Source of the DNA: Iris pallida
Lineage: Eukaryota; Streptophyta; Magnoliopsida; Asparagales; Iridaceae
Length of the DNA stretch: 64,000 bases
Direction of reading: 5' to 3'
Assembly: GCA_029216955.1 (NCBI GenBank)
Contig: JANAVB010012195.1
Coordinates: forward strand, 1,328,864 to 1,392,863
Shown here: positions 1-13,407 of the stretch, piece after piece
Layout: each line of letters starts with the position of its first letter
How positions within the stretch are numbered: position 1 is the first letter of the stretch
Notes under the pieces: generated by a model
Seen by the model: only the letters and a program-made list of their open reading frames with translations
What the model was told of the DNA's origin: nothing
Database searches by the model: none
Translations under genes and position numbers: made by a program

Positions 1-814
1 ATATATACAAATACATATAGGAAGAATATGATACATATAAATACATGGAGAACTCATTCTAAACATGTCAAATCTGAATGTTAATGAGGACATCACAAAA
101 ACAATATTAGAATAGTATCCAAGTGTCAAAAAAGGGGGTTTTTCCTATTGGGACACAAACCTACAAGTGGACACTCCTAGAAATGTCCAAAGGATACAAA
201 AATGGTCTCTAGAGAGGGACACAACCATGGGACTCATCCTAATGGGTTTCCTAACCAATCTACATGAGAAGAGAAATAGATTTGGAGAAGGAATCACCTT
301 GGTTGGAGGAAGAATCAATGGTGAGCTTCAAAAGTGGAAGGAGCCTTTGGGGAAGAAGAAGGAAAAGTGGATGAGAATGAAAGGAAAAGTGATTTTCTCT
401 CTCCTCCATATCCCTACTCTATGGCCGGCCACCTATGGCTAGTTTGTCCTATATGGATAATTACAAGTTTGCCCTCCTATGATTTAAATGGCTAATAAAT
501 AGGTAAGGGTTAAGTCGGGGGTAGTTTAGTCAAACCGAAACCACTAATCTCTAACTAAATATTAACTAAAATAATTAGTCTAGTCTCTAACCAAAATATC
601 TAACATGTGGGCCATGGCTAGCTAGTGTGTGGGCCCGCTAAGGTCAAAATACCCCGGGTCCCCGAAACAAGTCAAAACAAGTCGGAATGAATTGAAATTC
701 GAACCCGATTCAAATAACCCCAAAATAATACAAATAATAAATAAATAATTTTAGAATAATTTTTAAAGTAGAAAATTACCAAAATACCCCTGTTTGTGAA
801 AACTGGGGGTGACA
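1..814. repeat. End of a LARD-related LTR
   Basis: It is similar in order to 32090-33041: the AAGGGGGTTTTTCC...GGGACACAA stretch, GTGGGCCATGGCTA, ACCCCGGGTCCCCG, and the terminal AAAACTGGGGGTGACA. It is a diverged relative of the LARD LTR, cut off by the window start. Confidence 0.75.
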
Positions 815-3280
815 GTTCATATCAGGAATGGACATATAAAGCAAGCTATAGAAAACTATACATAAATCGCTGTAAAGAGAAATCAACAAGAGAGAAGATG
901 TAACTGAGATATAATATGATAAATAAAGAATATAACATTCTACGTGAATCAGAGCATGAATTGGTTATGTAAACAGCTTGGGTTGCACATGGATACAGCT
1001 ATGGAATGCACATGGATAACTACTGGGGATAATGATCACATAACCAACTACATTCTCCCTGCCCCCAACCAATACACAAGGATCGAAGCATATTATGTTA
1101 TTGCACATGGATAACAACTACTGTATACATGGAGCTTATATGGTCATGAGTGTACATGAATAACATATGAGTGCACATGGATAAATGTGAAAACATGGAG
1201 TACATGATGACCATGATAAATTACATGAACATGACATACTCGATGTATCCGAGAGGATAACATCGCATAAAAAGATCCAGAGGCTACTGATCCGTGTGAA
1301 CGTCATGTCAGCATCAAGTATACTAGTCTATAACAAGAATACATATCCAAAGAAGCATTAAAAGGTCAGAGAATGTACTCGCCTGGTAATCCAAGCCGCT
1401 GATAAATGTTGATGTCCAACTGGAGTCACAGTGTCCTATTTAGAGCAATCATAAGTCACAAAAGAGTCTAACATGAAATAAGAGTAATCTACAGTGCTTT
1501 CTAGATAGTTCTAGGTCATTCTAGGTCAAAGTCTAATCAACCAGTCCACTAGGTCAACTAAAGTCAAATTAGAGTCAAACTAAAGTCAACTAGTCAAGTT
1601 CTAATTCAATCCAGGTCAAACTAAGCCAATGGTTTGACCTATATTTGACTTTTGGTTAATATAGTCAACCTGATCAAAGGAGGATCAACTCTAGTCTCTA
1701 AGTATTAAACTATGAGGTTGTACTAATTCCAAATTACGGAAAAATAGGAATTGACTAACTAATAGTGACACCTAGAGAAAATATCTACAAACATTGTCGG
1801 ATGATAAAACAAATATCACCAACGTGTCCAAAAGGGTCAAATAAGCTAGGATTGCCTGTCCTTAAGTCCAATTCTGGACACAGGGGCAAAACGGTAATTT
1901 TGGGCAAAAATGGTGTCCGCCGTTGGACCCACTTTGCACCGAAAAGCGTGCCAGAGTCAACGGTCTCTAAAGTCGTCAAACTACATGTTTACGGATCCGG
2001 TTTTCTGATACGAACCCAACCGTATGTCCAAAGTTGGATTCCGGCGGGCCGTGCACAAAATCACCCATTGAGTGGGACCGTGGGGCCCGTAAAACGACGT
2101 TCGATTCGACTGTCTCAGATTTGGACCAAACTTGGCATACAGGACCAAAAAATGATACGGTCCTGTTGGCACAAGTTTCATCTCGATCTGACGAGCGTGC
2201 ACAAAGTAATTGAGAAATTTGCAAAGTGCACGATACGGTAAATTTCGACGGATACGCCTCAAATTCGTCGCACACATGCGACCAATTTGAATTCCGTCAA
2301 AGCCCATACGACAACGAAATTGTTACGCAGCTTTCGATACTTTCGGTTCGCGACCACGTCGTCCGGATTGGCGTGACGCACGTCGTGTGGATGAATTTTC
2401 TAGTTTTTAAAACAGGTTTTTGTCAAACTTCGGAATTCGATTTCTCGACATGTAGTCGATGATTTCCAAATCCACGAAAAGGGTCGTGCAGTCCTATATG
2501 TTGTCTAAAAGACTCTTCAAATAGATTTTCTAATATGGGACTAGATTGATCGAAAACGATCCTCAAAAGTGGGTTCATGGACTGCACTAGTGCTCTGTTT
2601 TTGGACAGATTTTTGGGCCAACTTCACGCCAATTTCTAGGTCGATTCCTACCGTTTCCATCCGAACTTATCTAATGGATTTGAAGTTGAATATATGGGGT
2701 TCATACCTGAAGAAGTGGCTCGGAGAATAGTAGACTGTGCGCGGAGATATATCGTGATGAATCAAGTCCATCCGTTCAACTGCTGCTGCTACTGTTTTCC
2801 GTCTCGCACGCGCGCGCGGTCTCCGGCCGCTCCGGCCGCGCGCGGCGGTGCTATGGTGGCCGGGGCGCGCACGCAGAGGGGGTCGCTGCCAAGGTGAGGG
2901 TGGCACTCTGGGTTGCGTTAGGGTTTGGAGTTAATCGATCTCTCGATCTCGCTATATTCCTATATATATCGGCCGAGGGAGGGGAAGTTCGGTTCTGCTG
3001 TTAACTTGGTGAGGCACAGGCTTGCTCGACTGAGCTAGCAGCTGGCCTTGTGGGCCTGGCCCATGCGGGAACTGGGCTGGGGTTTGAGTATGGCTGGACT
3101 GGGATTTCCCTCTATTTGTATATGTATACATATATGTATACTTATATATTTATGTATATACACTTATATAATGACATATATATATTTATAATTCCATTAA
3201 TGCAATTTAACTAGATATATTTCCTATGTATATACACGCAAACCTTATATATATCTATATATTCACGTATACACATTTAT

Positions 3281-3283
<3 letters not shown>

Positions 3284-3368
<85 letters not shown>

Positions 3369-3409
3369 AATATATTTTTATGTATAAATACATATATATA
3401 CATATACAA

Positions 3410-3477
<68 letters not shown>

Positions 3478-3480
3478 TTT
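3284..3480. repeat. (TA)n microsatellites
   Basis: Two long TA runs (about 3284-3364 and 3417-3472) separated by an AT-rich spacer. Confidence 0.95.
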
Positions 3481-3819
3481 ATATATATACATATTCACAC
3501 CTAAATAATATATTTATATATATATTCATACTCATACACCTGTATATTTATCTATAAATCCACACATATATATCAGTATTTATATACACATACACATATA
3601 TAATATATATTTATCTATATACAAACACTTATACACGTATTTAATATTTATATATACATACATTCACTTCCACACATATATAATATTTATATATATACAT
3701 ATACCAATAAACCCACTAAATAAACTCCATAATACCAATAATCCACAGATAATCCAAAGAGTCTTGGTGGACATATCTGGCCTTAGGAAATTGTACCAAT
3801 ATTCTAAAACTCTATTTAA

Positions 3820-3827
3820 ATAATAAC

Positions 3828-3890
<63 letters not shown>
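3820..3890. repeat. (AAT)n microsatellite
   Basis: More than 20 AAT units with almost no interruption. Confidence 0.95.
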
Positions 3891-3892
<2 letters not shown>

Positions 3893-4356
3893 CCATTTTG
3901 TATAAATAACCAAATATTTAGGAAATATCGTTAAGTCTACCCAAAAAGTTAGAAAATATTTGTACATACCTAAAAGTATGTCTACATAGGCTTGGGCTTG
4001 GTTCAGGTCCAATTTGCACTAGTTTGGTACAACCGAGTTCCCTAAAACTAAATATTATAATTAACAAATAACTAATCTTCGATAAGGGTTACGTCGCAAC
4101 TTGGTATGATTTTCCTAGTTAGGACATCACTATGGCTCGGCCTTCTCTACCAGGGCTAATACACTAGTCAAAGCATGCCACTGCACTACCCGTTCCATAA
4201 TTCCTAGTCACCTTGTACTCCAAATCTCAACCATGACTAAAATCATCTACTGTAATAATTAACTAAATAATTATTTATAAAATCATAATTCACCATTTTA
4301 ATTAAATAAATAAAATTATAAAAATATTCCAAAAATTTTCGGAAAGGGGAGCTACA

Positions 4357-6604
4357 AGTGCTAGCCGCCTGAAGCGTTCTATGAAGGCTATGACAGACTC
4401 AGTCCTCCTTTGTTAGGTCTCGATGAGAGTGGACATACTAACATGCATGCCACTCTCGTAAAACCTGTTGAGGAACAACCTCTCCAAGTCTTTGAATGAA
4501 TTGATACACCCGTCAGGCAGACTGCAGAATCATTCGAAGGCTACCCCCTGCAAGGTGCTAATAAATAGCTTCGACAGGAACGAATCGTCTCTGGGCAAGT
4601 ACAGAGTCTGCGTGTTGAAGTACGTCATGTGCTGACGAGAAGAAGTCAAACCGTCAAATGAGTTCAGCGTCAGCGGCTTGTAGTTAGGAGGGCAAGCAGC
4701 ATTCTCCCACTCAGTGGGATACGGTTGAGATATCCCCATCTTCTGAAGCTCGTCTTTGTGCGAGATGGTGTCGAGGCGAGCGACCAAGGAATCAATTGCA
4801 TCCTGTTGATTGAGCAGGTGTTGGGAAACAGCTGCTGAACGGTTGTCAGGCGTTGTTGGCGAAGGACCACCCCCGGCATTTATAAGATTTGAAGGATGTA
4901 CAATAGAATGATACTCCTTTTGTAGTGAAGGAGGGTTGTTGCTGTGTGCCGGACTAGCATGAGTCGAGACATTTTGTTGAGGTGGAGGAACAGCCCCAGC
5001 ACCTTGAACCGCCATGATACTGGTAAACATGTCGGTGATTTTGGCGAATGCTATTTCAAGACCCTCTAGCCGTTTGCCGGTCCGGTCGCTAGCTTCTTCA
5101 GGTCTTTCTTCGTTCGTCATGTATGTAGATAACATGCGGGGATGAACAGAGGAAACAATACAACTGGTGCTGATACTGTCTGTCTCTGAGTGGGCAAGTC
5201 CTTCGTCTTCAGGTAGAGGAAGTACATAGTCGCCATCGGATTCGGAGGGATCGTCGTCCTCTGGAAGGCTACCCCCAGTATGGGGGTCATCTACTTCAGA
5301 TTCTGAGGGAATGCTAACCCCGACTTGGGAATCTTCATCATCCATGCGGAATCTTGCCTTTGATCGAGTGCTCATATAAACTTCTTCGGATGTGACAGAC
5401 CATTGGCTATCTGTTGGTAGACTTCTCCTTCTTCTTCTTGCTGAGCTAGGAGAAAAAGTTAGGTTTATAGTCCACCGTCTTTGATTGGGGCTTCCGTAAG
5501 GGGGACCCCATGAAGCCATGTTGGATGAAACATATAGTGGCTTCTCGTCGTCAGAGAAGTGCAGCCGCCGAAACACGGACTTTCTCTGAGGCACTCTTTT
5601 TGCTTTGGAGCAACGACAGTTGATTACAATACTGGTGCACAAAAGTGCACTATGAATTGCTATGTTCTCCCTCATTTTATGCTTATGATTTATCATGTCG
5701 TACAAGTCAGCGGAAGGGAGTTTTGTCTTACAACCCATGTTGCATGCATCGCCGAGCTTTGCATGCGGGTTCATAAGGAGAGTAGGCGCATCCAGATTTA
5801 GTTCATGTGCAGGGGCAACCCCCACACCTAAGTTCTGTAATGTCCTTGAAGACAGCCCCGTGCTATACGCGTTGGGGCCTGTCTTTTTGCTGTAGGCGCA
5901 TAGGCCATGGAGACCGGGCTTGGGCGCATGCTTCTTGACAACATGTTTGAGTCGCCTTGATGTGGGCGCATAGTATGGATCTAAAGAGCCTGGGTGCATA
6001 ACCTTGGGCGCATGACTCTGAATGCCCAACCTGCTGAAGACAGAAGTGTTCTGGTTGGGGCTATGCACCCAAGCACTCCCTTGGGCGCATAGCTTTGGCG
6101 CATGCTTGGTGGATCAGCACTATTTTCTTCCAGTTTTGCCTCCTTCATTCGTGAGCCTTGCCGGGTTCGGCCAGAGTACCGCACACCCCGATTCTTGGCA
6201 TCGTAGTATTTTTCTCTGCCAAGTCTCGAGTGTTGAACACTCTGTTGTTGGTTATGGAGGAAAGAAGTCACTGGGCTAGTAGAGCCCGGAACAGTGTGAG
6301 CCTTCTCCATTTGGAGGAGTTTTGTGGCAGAGCCATACGCCCATGTGACAGAGTCCTCCAGCTGCATATCTGCTATGACACTAGCAGGATATGCGCAACG
6401 AGCCTTCGGAAGCCAAGTCTTGCGAGACTTGTTTGGCTTTGCTGATTTTGAGGGAGTAGAGCCGTCCCTCGAGAGCATCTCTTCGAACGCCTGTTGATCG
6501 AACTTTACGATCAACCTCTTCTGAGTACTCCCCACTTTGTCAGTATCGGATTGCATTACCACCTTCACGTCTGAGGAAAAGGTAGTCCCCAATAGAGTCA
6601 CCAT
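4357..6604 (-). pseudogene. Gypsy gag pseudogene, truncated
   Basis: On the minus strand the ATG at 6604 begins MVTLLGTTFSSDVKVVMQ. After a frameshift and a motif-rich insertion (about 5540-6110) the gag continues with an acidic Ser-rich region, a coiled-coil-like EGLEIAFAKITDMFTSIM, and the capsid motifs YPTEWENAACPPNYKPLTLN, FDGLTSSRQHMTYFNTQT and KLFISTLQGVAFE. A TGA replaces the expected Trp at 4530-4532. The frame then resumes (CINSFKDLERLFLNRFYES) until an LTR cuts it at 4357. Pol is absent. The family is gypsy; lineage uncertain. Confidence 0.75.
5780..6110 (-). repeat. GGGCGCATG motif cluster inside gag
   Basis: Seven or so GGGCGCAT(A/G) motifs at irregular spacing occur in the gag reading region, the same motif as the minisatellite at 6950-7360. 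Confidence 0.75.
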
Positions 6605-6949
6605 TTTTGTGGACACACACAAAAAAGAAGAAAAAATACTGTCTTTTCTTTTATTGGCGCAAGGCACCACAAATCGAGTGCGCCTGAGAGATCCTGCTCT
6701 GAAGATCCCCGAGTACAAAAAAGAATTTTAGGGAATGGGACGATGGAGATCGAGCGACAGTTGCTCCTTTACTCCGTTGACCCTCCGATTACAAAAGTGG
6801 AAGAAAACCTAAAAAAATTGCTAACTCTCGGCTCACTGGCAAGAAGTGCAGCAATTTGGCTCTTGAAAATGCTCTCCATTCTGTATGTTTGAAAATGGAT
6901 GAGGCCCCCCTTTTATAGTCGTTCTTGAGCTGGAATGGTGTTATACGCC

Positions 6950-7360
6950 CACATGAGAAAACACGCTGGTTTTTATGTGGGCGCATAGTCCTGCTTTGGG
7001 TGCATAGGATGTAGGTGCATACAGGCTACGAGATCGTGGGTTGGTCGTGGTGTTGACGTAGCCGCATGCTTCGGTGCACGACTGCTCGTGGAGACTGACG
7101 TGGCCGTGCGCTTCGGTGCACATTTTGATCATGGCTTTGACTGAGTCAGGCTTGGGCGCATAGCCATGTCTCAGGCTGTGCGCCCTCCTTTCGGGGGAGC
7201 TAGTCTTGGGCGCATGAAGCTTCACTGACTGGGCGCATGGAGCTATACTTGATTGGGCGTATGGAGCTACACTGGCTTGGGCGCATGGAGCTACACTGAC
7301 TGGGCGCATGGAGCTACACTGGCTTGGGCGCATGGAGCTATACTGATTTGGGCGCATGGG
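6950..7360 (-). repeat. GGGCGCATGGAGCTACACTG minisatellite (24-base unit)
   Basis: Between 7207 and 7360 there are seven units of about 23-24 bases, preceded by dispersed GGGCGCAT motifs from 6950. They lie in the leader region of the minus-strand gypsy element. Confidence 0.9.
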
Positions 7361-7392
7361 ACTTCATTTGCTGAAATTTTTTTATGCTTCTA

Positions 7393-7968
7393 CAGTATTG
7401 TCTTCTTAGGTGAGTTGGGCCAGCACCGCTTGCCAGTACATTGATGATGTACTGACTCACGTTGTGGACAATACTACAGGTGCTTGCGTATGGGGAAAAT
7501 CGTTTGATCGATGCTTGGCATCGATGAATCGTATGAGTGTGCATAAGCTCTTCTTACAAGACGATACCTTATGCTATACGGGACATAATGTATGGAATAT
7601 TGTAACTCAGTTGTACCAGTGAGATTGTAGCCAAATCGGCAAGTTCATTGTAAGCAAAGTCGGCATGTTCGGTCGTAAAGCCTAAATGGCATGTGTATGT
7701 TTAGTTGGCTATTCAAGAGTCTTATAATCTATTATAAACTCTGTATTCGGCTGTGAGTCTTGTAATCGATTTCAAATATCAGTAAAGAGATACATTTACT
7801 CATATCTTGTTGTGACTTCAATTTATCTGCTTGGTTTTGCTGTGCTGTCGTTGTTTTCTGAGAAATACCAAGAACTGTAACAATTTTGCCTTGTATAAGT
7901 GCAATCTAGATTTGTACGACATCATGCCCAGTGGCTAGTTTTTGATCCTCCGGAATCGGGACGTGACA
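7393..7968 (+). repeat. Truncated 5' LTR
   Basis: Only the last 576 bases of the LTR are present, ending CGGGACGTGACA. Confidence 0.88.
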
Positions 7969-10900
7969 TAATGGTATCAGAACACGGCTTTACGTTCTTG
8001 GATTCTTATTCGATTTGTTTCAAATCAAAGTTGCTATTATGATAATTAAAAGCTGCTTCCGCGATGACTCAAACGTTGCTTCCGCGATGAAATCAAAGTT
8101 GCCTCTACGATGACTCAAAAGTGTATCTGCGATTATTCTGTCTTGTTTCCAAATTATTCTAAGTTGCTCCTTTGACTGACAGTTTGTTGATCCTTTTGGC
8201 TGCTCACTGGGTGTTTCGTACAATAAGTCTAAATATGTGGGCTGTGATATGTGTGCTTTATGAATTCCTAAAAGATACCAAAATGAATAACAATGATGTG
8301 ATGCGACAATAAGTTGGTAATGTGTGCTTGATGTTTTAAGCGTGGGATTCATAGAAGTAGATTATTATGTGGCAATCAGCAGTGGATGATGGCATGGTAT
8401 GTTAGAACCGAAATTATTCATGACTTCAGTGAATGGGAATCGACATAATGTCGAGTTGGCTTATGTGTGGGCTTGGTTATGTTATGATACGAGAGAATTA
8501 GTTGGTATTTGTGGTCAACAGAGCCACTGCGGGATAGATAGTTCTGAATGGACGTTGGTTTGGTATGAAGAGGAATATTATGTCGAGTATGGCTTGAGCT
8601 CTGAGTGGTATATGGCTCTACCCTCTTAGCGATAAGATGACCCTTAACCGTGTTCATAATAGTGATTGCTTTACCTGTAAGGTATTGGGTAGTATCGAGT
8701 CGTAGTTGGATTAAGTTGATACATGACGGCTAGGCATGTTCCTTGATAATTGAGTTCGGATAAACTCGTTGTAAGATTTTGATGTGTTCAGATGAACCAT
8801 CGCTAGACCCTGACGGTTAGCATTATGTTGGGTAATACGAATTGAGGATATGAAATGAATGCCTTGGTTGGGAATGGTACGAATTATAGATTCAGGCGAT
8901 GACTTGAATCAGTTGGGTAATAAGAATTGTAGGCTCAATAACGATCTGTGCTGTTGTCAAAAGATTTAGAACAATAATATAGACCGAATATAGAATAATA
9001 TTGGAATTAAGTAGAGAAATACATGTTGGACACCAACATATTGATGATGATGTTAGGCGCTTATCGGAATGTTGTGAATGATTTAGAAGATGCAGAAAGT
9101 TGCATCAACGACCGAAAAGTTAGAGAATGGATTTGAGTAAATAGATGGCTATGCACGTTGTGAAGTTGTGCTTGAGAGAATTTGACTTGTTCCGAATCAA
9201 CAAATTATGACCCTTGAGATTATGTTGAGGCATAGAGAATGAGTACTTGTTCCTTGATGCATGAAAGAGTAGATGTCCCTTATGAGATTCTGATGGCTGG
9301 AATACAAATAAGTATCAAGATGCAGCGATATGTAATAGACCCTGTTGGTGAATAATGTTGTCGCATGAATAACGATTTCGGGTGGAAGATAGAATTATCG
9401 GATGATGATTTAGCTGAATGAGTTATATCATATTAAACTAGATGACCGAGATACAAATACTGGATGATTGGTGTCATAGAGATTGGATCGGTGCACGAAT
9501 GATGAACCTTCTTATAAAATCACAAGAAGATGATACGAAACGAATATTGATGGTTACGTAAATTGTTAAGAGATGACCTTGTTGGTGCTAGCGAAAATTC
9601 ATAAAGGATGCTTTCGGAAGAAATACGATTAGTTGCCTTATTTTGTTGGTTAAAGAGCACAGACTGTATCGATGATCTAAAGTGTAGAAATTGAATATGT
9701 CATAAAGAGACTGATAGAGAGATATCATAAATGATAGACCATTGAGGTAGCAATGTTGGAATATGACTCGGAATCGTTTGACCGATTGAATAGACGTAAT
9801 TTGAGTACGATATGGAAATATAAGTCGGATTGAGCAAGTGATGCTGCATCTATGTAAGTAAAAACTGAGATTTGGATGTTCGATTGATACAATTTTATAT
9901 GATGGCTTCAGAATTGACCCTTAAGAATGTTGGATAGATTTTGTCGGTTGTGGGTAAGTCTAGAATGACTTCGTTAGATATGGCCCGAGGATGAGTACGG
10001 GTAGATAGATTTGACCCTAGAGTGTCGGTTGATTTCTTTGTTGGCGATGATATTTCAGTTGTCCGTGTCGGGATATAAGTTCATAAGATTGGGGTGATGT
10101 CCCATGTCCCTTAGATTGGTCGAATCATAGATTGTCCCTGAGATAAGCCCTATGATTAGAATTGGTTGCCTCTAAGATCAGATATAGATATGTCCCTATA
10201 GCTATCCATCTCAGATGAGTTAGCTAGATATCTGGTTTAGCTTAGAATAGCAGACCGTAGAGACTTGACCGATAGCTAAGTTGTCTATTGGAGACCCTTA
10301 GGATGTCCCTATTGATGTTGCGTGGGTATTGTCGGAATGAGTGAGATATGTCGGGAAGTAAACTTTGGAATGGAATAAAGAATTAAAAAATTTGATGTTA
10401 CAATGTTAGATGGGATGACGGATCATGTTGATTTTTTATTCAGAATGTCGAAGATTGTTAGAGCTGGTTGGATTAATTGGTTGGTTGAATCATATTGAGA
10501 TGCTTTAATTGATGTTAGTGCCTTAAGACAATCGAAATAAATTTATTGGTGGATATTCAGACCGAAATTGAGAATAAAGTGTAACGACGGAATGAGATAG
10601 TACCTGTAGTCGGGATCGACAAAAGTAAATGAAATTTTGAAATGACCATTGGAATTAATGTTACTGGAAATACGAGTTGCTTATGCGAGATGACAATATG
10701 TTGGCTTAATCAATACGAGGAATGTATGAGTACATTGGAAATTTTATTAGAGTGGGGTGAAGGTATAACTTGGAAGATAGATCATAATCAGCAAATTTAC
10801 AAGTTACAAATAAAGTGTATGGACGCGAACAATAATGGGTACATGATATGATAGATGAAAATCGTTGTATCGAAATAAAATGTGGCAATTGGCTTTATCA

Positions 10901-11492
10901 AAATTTGGTGGCATGGATGACAATAAGACTTGAAGGAAACTCTGGATACCTTGAATACTTGATATACTATGTCGGAATACATTGGAAATTTTTTGATCAG
11001 TTGTAAAAAACTATTCGAGTTAGAATTTGGTAACATTCAATGGGTTATAAGTTGGTTGGAGAATTGGATAAGTGAATTGCAGCTATACAAGATGCTCAAG
11101 AGGAATTACTAATATTCGAAAATAAAGTTATACCGTAGCTCGTTCGTTTTCTCTATCACTGAACTTGGTTGAAGTGCATATTTTTCTGGCATGCCTAAAA
11201 TATGTGTATAATTCTAACTAAGTGGTACGCTGAATTCAAATGAAACCACGAGAGAGGATTATAATGTGCTAAGGAATCGCACGAGTTTTGGAGAAAAGAA
11301 CAAAGATGGTAAACTGTCGTGAATCAGATTAAGATGCTGTGGCGAGATTGATCATTGGAATCAATCGAGACATGGCAGAGAAACGTTAAACTGTGCAAGT
11401 TGATCAGGGGAAGTTTCATAAATTCGGTTGAAATTTGGGGATGAGTTTTATTTTAAGTTTCGAGGATGAGACTTTTTCTGAGTGGTATATAT
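7969..11492 (+). other. Non-coding interior of the gypsy-type element
   Basis: Starts with TAATGGTATCAGAACACGG, a near match to the initiator-Met tRNA complement. The rest is rich in GT and GAT on this strand. Longest frames are about 110 codons and match nothing I recognise. Confidence 0.7.
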
Positions 11493-13407
11493 TGTAGTGT
11501 CCCGACCCGCAAGATGCCTTATGATGGATGGTTGGTTCGATAAAGCCTTGTTGGACTTGGGAATATGCGAATGATCGCTCATAAGGCTATGCGATCAAGG
11601 TAGAATCGTCTTATAAAAGTGAGTAGTGTTGATCTTTTCGAAGATCCTTTAGCTTTACGCTTAATAAAAGGACTATATGCTATGTTTACTCGTTGAGTTA
11701 CTGAAAAACACCTTGCATGAAAGTCGAAAAGATAAAGAAATATAATTAATCACATGACCCAAAAACTGTTGCGTATCATTTTATGAATTGTGGGCTTGTG
11801 TGTTGTTGCTATGAAATGCATGACAGGTGAAGAAAAGTCCCAAATACTTGGGCGGTGAGTATATCGAGCCTTAGCTCGATGAATAAATAGTAATACAAAT
11901 AATAAGACGAAAGAACTGGGCGGTGAGTATGCTTGAATTACGTCCGAATAAATGTATGCTAAACATATGATAAGTCCCAAGAATTGGGCGGTGAGTACCT
12001 TAAGTTTTGGTTGGAAAGATGTACGATATCAAAGATGTGAGGAATGACTTAGGTAATCACATTTTATTATCCTGATGTAGAATGTTGATTGCACTAAGAT
12101 CCTGGATTGAGCAGATGATAATATGAGCGTTGGTTCAAGGCAAGATGAAAAGATGGCAATACGAATGAGAATGATGGCTAATTGAGAAAGATGGCTTATT
12201 TACTTAATTTTTCTTATCATACATTATATGTATGCTTCATAGATAAGTTACATATATTTGCATGGTCATGGACAACTTGGCGACAAGGTGGTTCTTCGAA
12301 CGGTATTCCAAGGCCTTGAAAACCGATTCGTCCTAGGGGAAACCTCATGCTGAAGTAGTAGCACAGTATTAAAGTAGTAGCACGGTGATTCGGGAACCTT
12401 TCAGACTGGGCTAGCTACCCACCGCTGAAGGGGAGCCGTCTAACCATAAGTCCAAGATGGCGTGTAGTCAGTGACCTTCATATAGATAGGTCCAGTGCTA
12501 ATGATATTTTATGCAGAAAGGGTAAGTTATTACTCAAATACAGGGAAGGATGTCGGCTGTTGGTAAGAATCACCTGAACAGTGACAATTATATTGAATTA
12601 TGATATTGTTCCTAACAATGTCTTATGCAGGTAAGGTAAGTATTATAAATGTACAGGGATGGCTATACGACCGTGGATAAGAATCACCAAATGTGATAAT
12701 TGTATGCTTTACATTATGCTGCTAAGAAATAAATGCATACTTTACTTCTGTCGGATATGAATATGAACTGCTAATTGACCCTAAGGCAATAAGAAAGACC
12801 ACTTTTAATAATGTTCTATAACTTGATTACTTAGTATTATCTTCTTAGGTGAGTCGGGCCAGCACTGCTCGCCAGTACATTGATGATGTACTGACCCACG
12901 TTGTGGACAATACTACAGGTGCTTGCGTATAGGGAAAATTATTTGATCAATGCTTGACATCGATAAATTGTATGGGTGTGCAGAATCTCTTCTTACAAGA
13001 CGATGCCTTATGCTATATGGGACATAATATATAGAACAATGTAACTTAGTTATACTTGTAAGATTGTAGCCAAATCGGCAAGTTCATTGTAAGCAAAGTC
13101 GGCATGTTCAATTGTAAAGCCTAAATGGCAAGTGTATGTTCAGTTGGCTATTCAAGAGTCTTGTAATCTATTATAAACTTTGTATTTGACTGTGAGTCTT
13201 TTAATCGATTTCAAATATCAATAAAGAGATACATTTATTCATATCATATTGTGACTTTAATTTATCTGCTTGGTTTTGCTGCACTGTCATTATTTTCTGA
13301 GAAATACCAGGAACTTTAATGGTTTTGCCTTGTACAAGTGAAATCTATACTTGTTCGGTATCACGTCTAGTGGCTAAATTTCGATCCTCCGGGATCGGGA
13401 CGTGACA
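11493..13407 (+). repeat. 3' LTR (1.9 kb)
   Basis: TGTAGTGTCCCGACC to CGTGACA. It includes three AAGTCCCAA(A/G)...GGGCGGTGAGTA units at about 11836, 11920 and 11972, probably in the upstream half of the LTR. Confidence 0.85.

Larger units (their letters stand above)
815..4356. repeat. Second LARD-related LTR, missing its start
   Basis: 815-1700 resembles 29713-30560 of the LARD LTR (GTTCATAKCAGG, GGTTATGTAAACAGCTTGGG, CACAAGGATC, the CTAGGTCAAACTA cluster). It ends at GGGGAGCTACA (4356). It joins the previous LTR end directly at 814/815. It includes a GC-rich stretch (2805-2890), TATA-like sequence near 2950 and AT microsatellites. No credible gene. Confidence 0.6.
7393..13407 (+). mobile_element. 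Gypsy-type element with non-coding interior, 5' LTR truncated
   Basis: 7393-7968 aligns with 12833-13407, the last part of a longer LTR (11493-13407, TGTAGTGTCCCGACC to GGGATCGGGACGTGACA). After the left copy comes a primer-binding site TGGTATCAGAAC (7972). Before the right LTR lies TTTCGAGGATGAGACTTTTTC. The 3.5-kb interior (7969-11492) has no frame that I can assign to gag or pol. The first 1.3 kb of the 5' LTR is missing at the junction with the gag pseudogene to the left. The right end lies inside the copia linker region. Confidence 0.85.

Noticed and set aside
2667..2906. Arg/Pro-rich frames over the GC-rich patch
   Set aside because: CG-repeat composition keeps both strands open; it lies inside an LTR-like region.
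3277..3557. Tyr/Ile-repeat reading frames over the TA tracts (also 31864-32100 and 50583-50786)
   Set aside because: They are translations of (TA)n microsatellites, with no coding signal.
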